From NCBI GenBank assembly GCA_046302855.1, contig JBKCHH010000006.1, positions 1 through 16,287 of the forward strand: 16,287 bases of DNA, given 5' to 3'. This document shows, in pieces, positions 14,100-16,287 of the stretch. The DNA is from JBKCHH01 sp046302855. Its GTDB lineage: Bacteria > Pseudomonadota > Alphaproteobacteria > Rickettsiales > UBA8987. Position 1 is the first letter of the stretch, and each line of letters begins with the position of its first letter. The notes beneath the pieces are model-generated. The model saw only the letters and a program-made list of their open reading frames with translations, ran no database searches and was not told the DNA's origin. Made by a program: the position numbers and the translations under genes.

Positions 14100-14954
14100 C
14101 TAATACCTTTTTTCATCGGCGTAATAAACGCCCAAGATTTTTATCTTTTTAGTAAAAAAGCCAAACTCTTCTAATGCGTCTGAAACATTTTTTTGTTCAG
14201 GGTTGCCTTCAAAGGTAATAAAAAACCTTGCCTCGTTATCCTTATAGTTTGGAATGTAGCTTTCTAGCTTTACTATATTTATATTGTTAGTGGCAAAGCC
14301 ACCCAAAGCCTTATACAGTCCGCCTGAAATATTGCGAGTAGTAAAAATCATGCTGGTTAGCGTGGTTTTATCTTTAGATGGGCTAATTTCTATAGGTTCT
14401 TTAGCTAGTTGAATAAATAGGGTGGTGTTGTTTTTATCATCTTGAATGTTTTCCGCCAAAATAGATAAACCATAGATTTTAGCACAAAGGGAAGATGAAA
14501 TTGAGGCCTTAGTTTTATCCCTTAGTTTTGAAATCTCAAGGGCAGCACCGGCAGTGTCATAAAAATTATTCGAATGAAGGCCTAAATTATTTAGATAATT
14601 TTTACACTGCATTAAGGCCTGCGGGTGCGAATAGACCTCTTTTACATCATCAATTTTTGCCCCCTTTACGCCAAGCAGTTGATGTTCTACCTTGTGAAAA
14701 TATTCGCCAACTATGGTTAAATTTAGCTCTGGCAGAATATTGTGCATTTCTGCCACCCTGCCGGCATAAGAATTTTCTATTGGAATAAAGGCAATATCGG
14801 CCTTGTTTTCTTCAACCAAATCAAGTGCTTCTTGAAAACTTCTGCAGGCGATAGCCACCACTTTTTTATTTTTGTAGCAGTTTAATATAGACAAGTGAGA
14901 ATAGGCACCTTCTATTCCTTGAAAAGATATTCTAATTTCGCTATTTTCCTTCAT
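14100..14954 (-). CDS. pheA: Prephenate dehydratase (phenylalanine biosynthesis), with ACT domain
   Basis: Prephenate dehydratase turns prephenate into phenylpyruvate in the cytoplasm, with the C-terminal ACT domain sensing phenylalanine. The 284 residues are the length of a stand-alone enzyme without chorismate mutase. Seen are FQGIEGAYSH (11-20), IPIENSYAG (57-65), EVYSHPQALMQC (106-117), YDTAGAA (132-138), and the ACT motifs GGLYKAL (211-217) and KLESY (229-233); ESY instead of ESR is usual in alphaproteobacteria. The highly conserved TRF motif reads T-L-F (178-180): Leu179 replaces Arg through a CTA codon, one base from CGA. This may lower activity. The start is the only ATG that fits, lacks a Shine-Dalgarno sequence and lies 11 bases from the divergent trpC start. 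Confidence 0.93.
   Translation of the reverse strand: MKENSEIRISFQGIEGAYSHLSILNCYKNKKVVAIACRSFQEALDLVEENKADIAFIPIENSYAGRVAEMHNILPELNLTIVGEYFHKVEHQLLGVKGAKIDDVKEVYSHPQALMQCKNYLNNLGLHSNNFYDTAGAALEISKLRDKTKASISSSLCAKIYGLSILAENIQDDKNNTTLFIQLAKEPIEISPSKDKTTLTSMIFTTRNISGGLYKALGGFATNNINIVKLESYIPNYKDNEARFFITFEGNPEQKNVSDALEEFGFFTKKIKILGVYYADEKRY
14919..14947 (+). promoter_or_regulatory. Candidate trpC promoter inside the pheA coding start
   Basis: TTGAAA (14919-14924), a 17-base spacer and TATTTT (14942-14947) on the plus strand match five and four of six consensus positions. Transcription would begin near 14954, leaving a leader of only about 11 bases before the trpC ATG. Because pheA starts 11 bases away on the other strand, any trpC promoter must overlap pheA. 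Confidence 0.4.
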
Positions 14955-14965
14955 AATATTTTTAT

Positions 14966-15748
14966 ATGAGACACATTTTAGAAGAAATTATCCTAAACAA
15001 AAAAGCAGATATTGCAAAAAGAAAAAGCATCTATTCGCTAAAATCATTACTGGAGCTAGAAAGCCAGTTTGCAAGAAATCTTAACTTTGCCAAAGCCCTA
15101 AATAACACCAAAACCAACATAATTGCGGAGGTGAAAAAAGCCTCTCCCTCTGGCGGTTTAATTAGAGAAAACTTTAATCCCATAGAAATTGCTAAAAGCT
15201 ATCATAAGTATGGGGCAAGCTGTCTATCTATTCTAACGGAGGAAAAATATTTTTTGGGCAGTGATGATCATGTTAAGCAAATCTCTAAGCAAGTTCCCCT
15301 TCCCATTTTACGCAAAGATTTTACGGTAGATGCCTATCAGGTGCATGAAAGCAAGGCCATTGGTGCCGATTGTATATTACTAATTATAGCAATTTTAGAT
15401 ATTAATGTGGCGAAGGAATTAGAAGCCATTGCACTTGAAAAAAAATTAAGCGTTTTGGTAGAGGTGCATAATATAAAAGAACTAGAACTTGCCTTAAAAT
15501 ATTTAAACTCCCCCCTTATTGGCATTAATAACCGCAATTTAAAAACTCTAAAGACAGATATTAACACCTGCATTGATTTGGCAAAACATATCCCACCAGA
15601 TAAAATAATTATCGCCGAAAGTGGTATAAAAACCGCCAAAGAGGTTCAATTAATAAAAAGCCAAGGGATAAATAACTTTTTAATAGGGGAAAGTTTATTG
15701 CGTGAAGCTAATATAGGCGTGGCTTTAGGCAGGCTATTAGATTTTTAA
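14966..15748 (+). CDS. trpC: Indole-3-glycerol phosphate synthase
   Basis: TrpC closes the ring of carboxyphenylaminodeoxyribulose phosphate to give indole-3-glycerol phosphate, CO2 and water in tryptophan synthesis. The 260 residues form a single TIM barrel of normal length, not fused to TrpF. Catalytic and phosphate-binding positions can be placed by the family pattern: AEVKKASPS (Glu55, Lys57), ILRKDF (Lys117), LVEVHN (Glu166), INNRNL (Asn188), AESGI (Glu218, Ser219) and FLIGESLL. All are intact. The N-terminus ILEEIILNKKADIA fits other TrpC proteins, confirming the ATG at 14966, though no ribosome binding site precedes it. It diverges from pheA. No other trp gene is in the window, so the pathway is dispersed or partial. 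Confidence 0.96.
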   Translation: MRHILEEIILNKKADIAKRKSIYSLKSLLELESQFARNLNFAKALNNTKTNIIAEVKKASPSGGLIRENFNPIEIAKSYHKYGASCLSILTEEKYFLGSDDHVKQISKQVPLPILRKDFTVDAYQVHESKAIGADCILLIIAILDINVAKELEAIALEKKLSVLVEVHNIKELELALKYLNSPLIGINNRNLKTLKTDINTCIDLAKHIPPDKIIIAESGIKTAKEVQLIKSQGINNFLIGESLLREANIGVALGRLLDF

Positions 15749-15841
15749 TCACCTCTATAAAAGAAAGAGTAGGGAGCCTAAAAACTACAAGTAGCTTGAT
15801 AATAAATTCGCATCTGTTTAGTATTTCTTAAAAACAATAGT

Positions 15842-16287
15842 ATGAAAGCAGTCATTTGCGAATATGTAAGATCACCCTTCACACCCGCCTTTAAAGGTGG
15901 CTTAGCAGAAGTTAGGCCAGATGATTTAATTGCCAATACCATCAAAGGTTTAATTAAAAAATCTAATGTAAAAGTTCAAGATATTGAAGATTTAAAACTA
16001 GGTTGTGCCTTTCCAGAAGGGGAGCAGGGCTTAAACATTGCCAGAATCGCCATATTCCTATCAGGCTTACCCATTTCAGTGGCAGGGGTTACCATCAACC
16101 GCTTTTGTGGCTCATCCATGCAGGCTATACATGATGCCGTTGGGGCAATAGCCTTAAATATGGGCGAATTATTTATTTGTGGCGGGGTGGAATCCATGTC
16201 TAAAATCCCCATGACTGGCTTTAATCCACTGCCAAACCCAGCTTTAATGGAGCAAAATGCAGATGTCTATGAGTCTATGGGCATTAC
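15842..16287 (+). CDS. Thiolase (acetyl-CoA acyltransferase, FadA-like), 3'-truncated by window edge
   Basis: The open frame from ATG 15842 to the window end encodes the first 148 residues of a thiolase. It begins MKAVICEYVRSPFTPAFKGGLAEVRPDDL, as two conserved pieces (the YVRSPF and the G-x-L-x-x-x-RPDDL), followed by GCAFPEGEQG (54-63), and GVTINRFCGSSMQAIHDA with the acyl-accepting Cys89. The GCAFPEGEQG and CGSSMQ forms favour a FadA-type 3-ketoacyl-CoA thiolase of fatty-acid beta-oxidation over a biosynthetic acetoacetyl-CoA thiolase, but the missing C-terminus prevents a firm call. FadA often pairs with fadB, which could lie beyond the edge. No Shine-Dalgarno sequence is visible; the start follows from the N-terminal match. 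It is 93 bases after trpC. Confidence 0.92.
   Translation, partial: MKAVICEYVRSPFTPAFKGGLAEVRPDDLIANTIKGLIKKSNVKVQDIEDLKLGCAFPEGEQGLNIARIAIFLSGLPISVAGVTINRFCGSSMQAIHDAVGAIALNMGELFICGGVESMSKIPMTGFNPLPNPALMEQNADVYESMGI

Noticed and set aside
15976..16212. Minus-strand frame of 78 codons near the window end
   Set aside because: It is antisense to the thiolase frame, which carries the catalytic cysteine motif and is clearly the coding strand.

Overview
The window looks like a piece of an AT-rich alphaproteobacterial chromosome. MraZ, FtsL and prephenate dehydratase are of alphaproteobacterial type. Two and a half copies of a palindromic element with CGTCATTGCGA / TCGCAATGACG ends lie between genes, as is common in Rickettsiales and related lineages. 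I would guess Rickettsiales or a neighbouring AT-rich lineage. Unlike reduced Rickettsia, it carries flagellar genes (fliF, fliG) and amino-acid biosynthesis genes (pheA, trpC). The genus cannot be fixed from the sequence alone. Most genes lack a clear Shine-Dalgarno sequence, so many starts rest on homology.

Layout. 1-1142 is the C-terminal part of ClpB. A palindromic repeat element (1155-1297) and a small lipoprotein gene (minus strand) follow. 1672-3813 carries an acidic amino-acid:cation symporter and folD on the plus strand. 3831-5417 is a minus-strand group: aqpZ, a two-helix membrane protein with a PAS-like domain, and a 65-residue membrane protein. 5514-6338 (minus) is an MlaE-type lipid-transport permease. 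6427-8565 is the start of the division/cell-wall (dcw) cluster, mraZ-rsmH-ftsL, with a near-consensus promoter, a two-hairpin leader and a palindromic element between rsmH and ftsL. The usual next gene, ftsI, is absent.

8566-11271 looks accessory. It holds a DUF5131 (phage Gp37/Gp68-like, three-Cys) gene, a convergent overlapping pair made of a 243-residue unknown protein and a PIN-domain nuclease, and about 490 bases of gene-free DNA with inverted repeats and a decayed repeat element. 11272-13881 (minus) is fliF-fliG, encoding the flagellar MS ring and the rotor switch. 14100-15748 holds pheA (minus) and trpC (plus), diverging only 11 bases apart. The window ends inside a FadA-like thiolase.

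The core genes cover protein disaggregation, one-carbon metabolism, envelope maintenance, division, motility and aromatic amino-acid synthesis. The least explained parts are the DUF5131/PIN block, the membrane-PAS protein group downstream of aqpZ, and the open reading frame running through the repeat between rsmH and ftsL.
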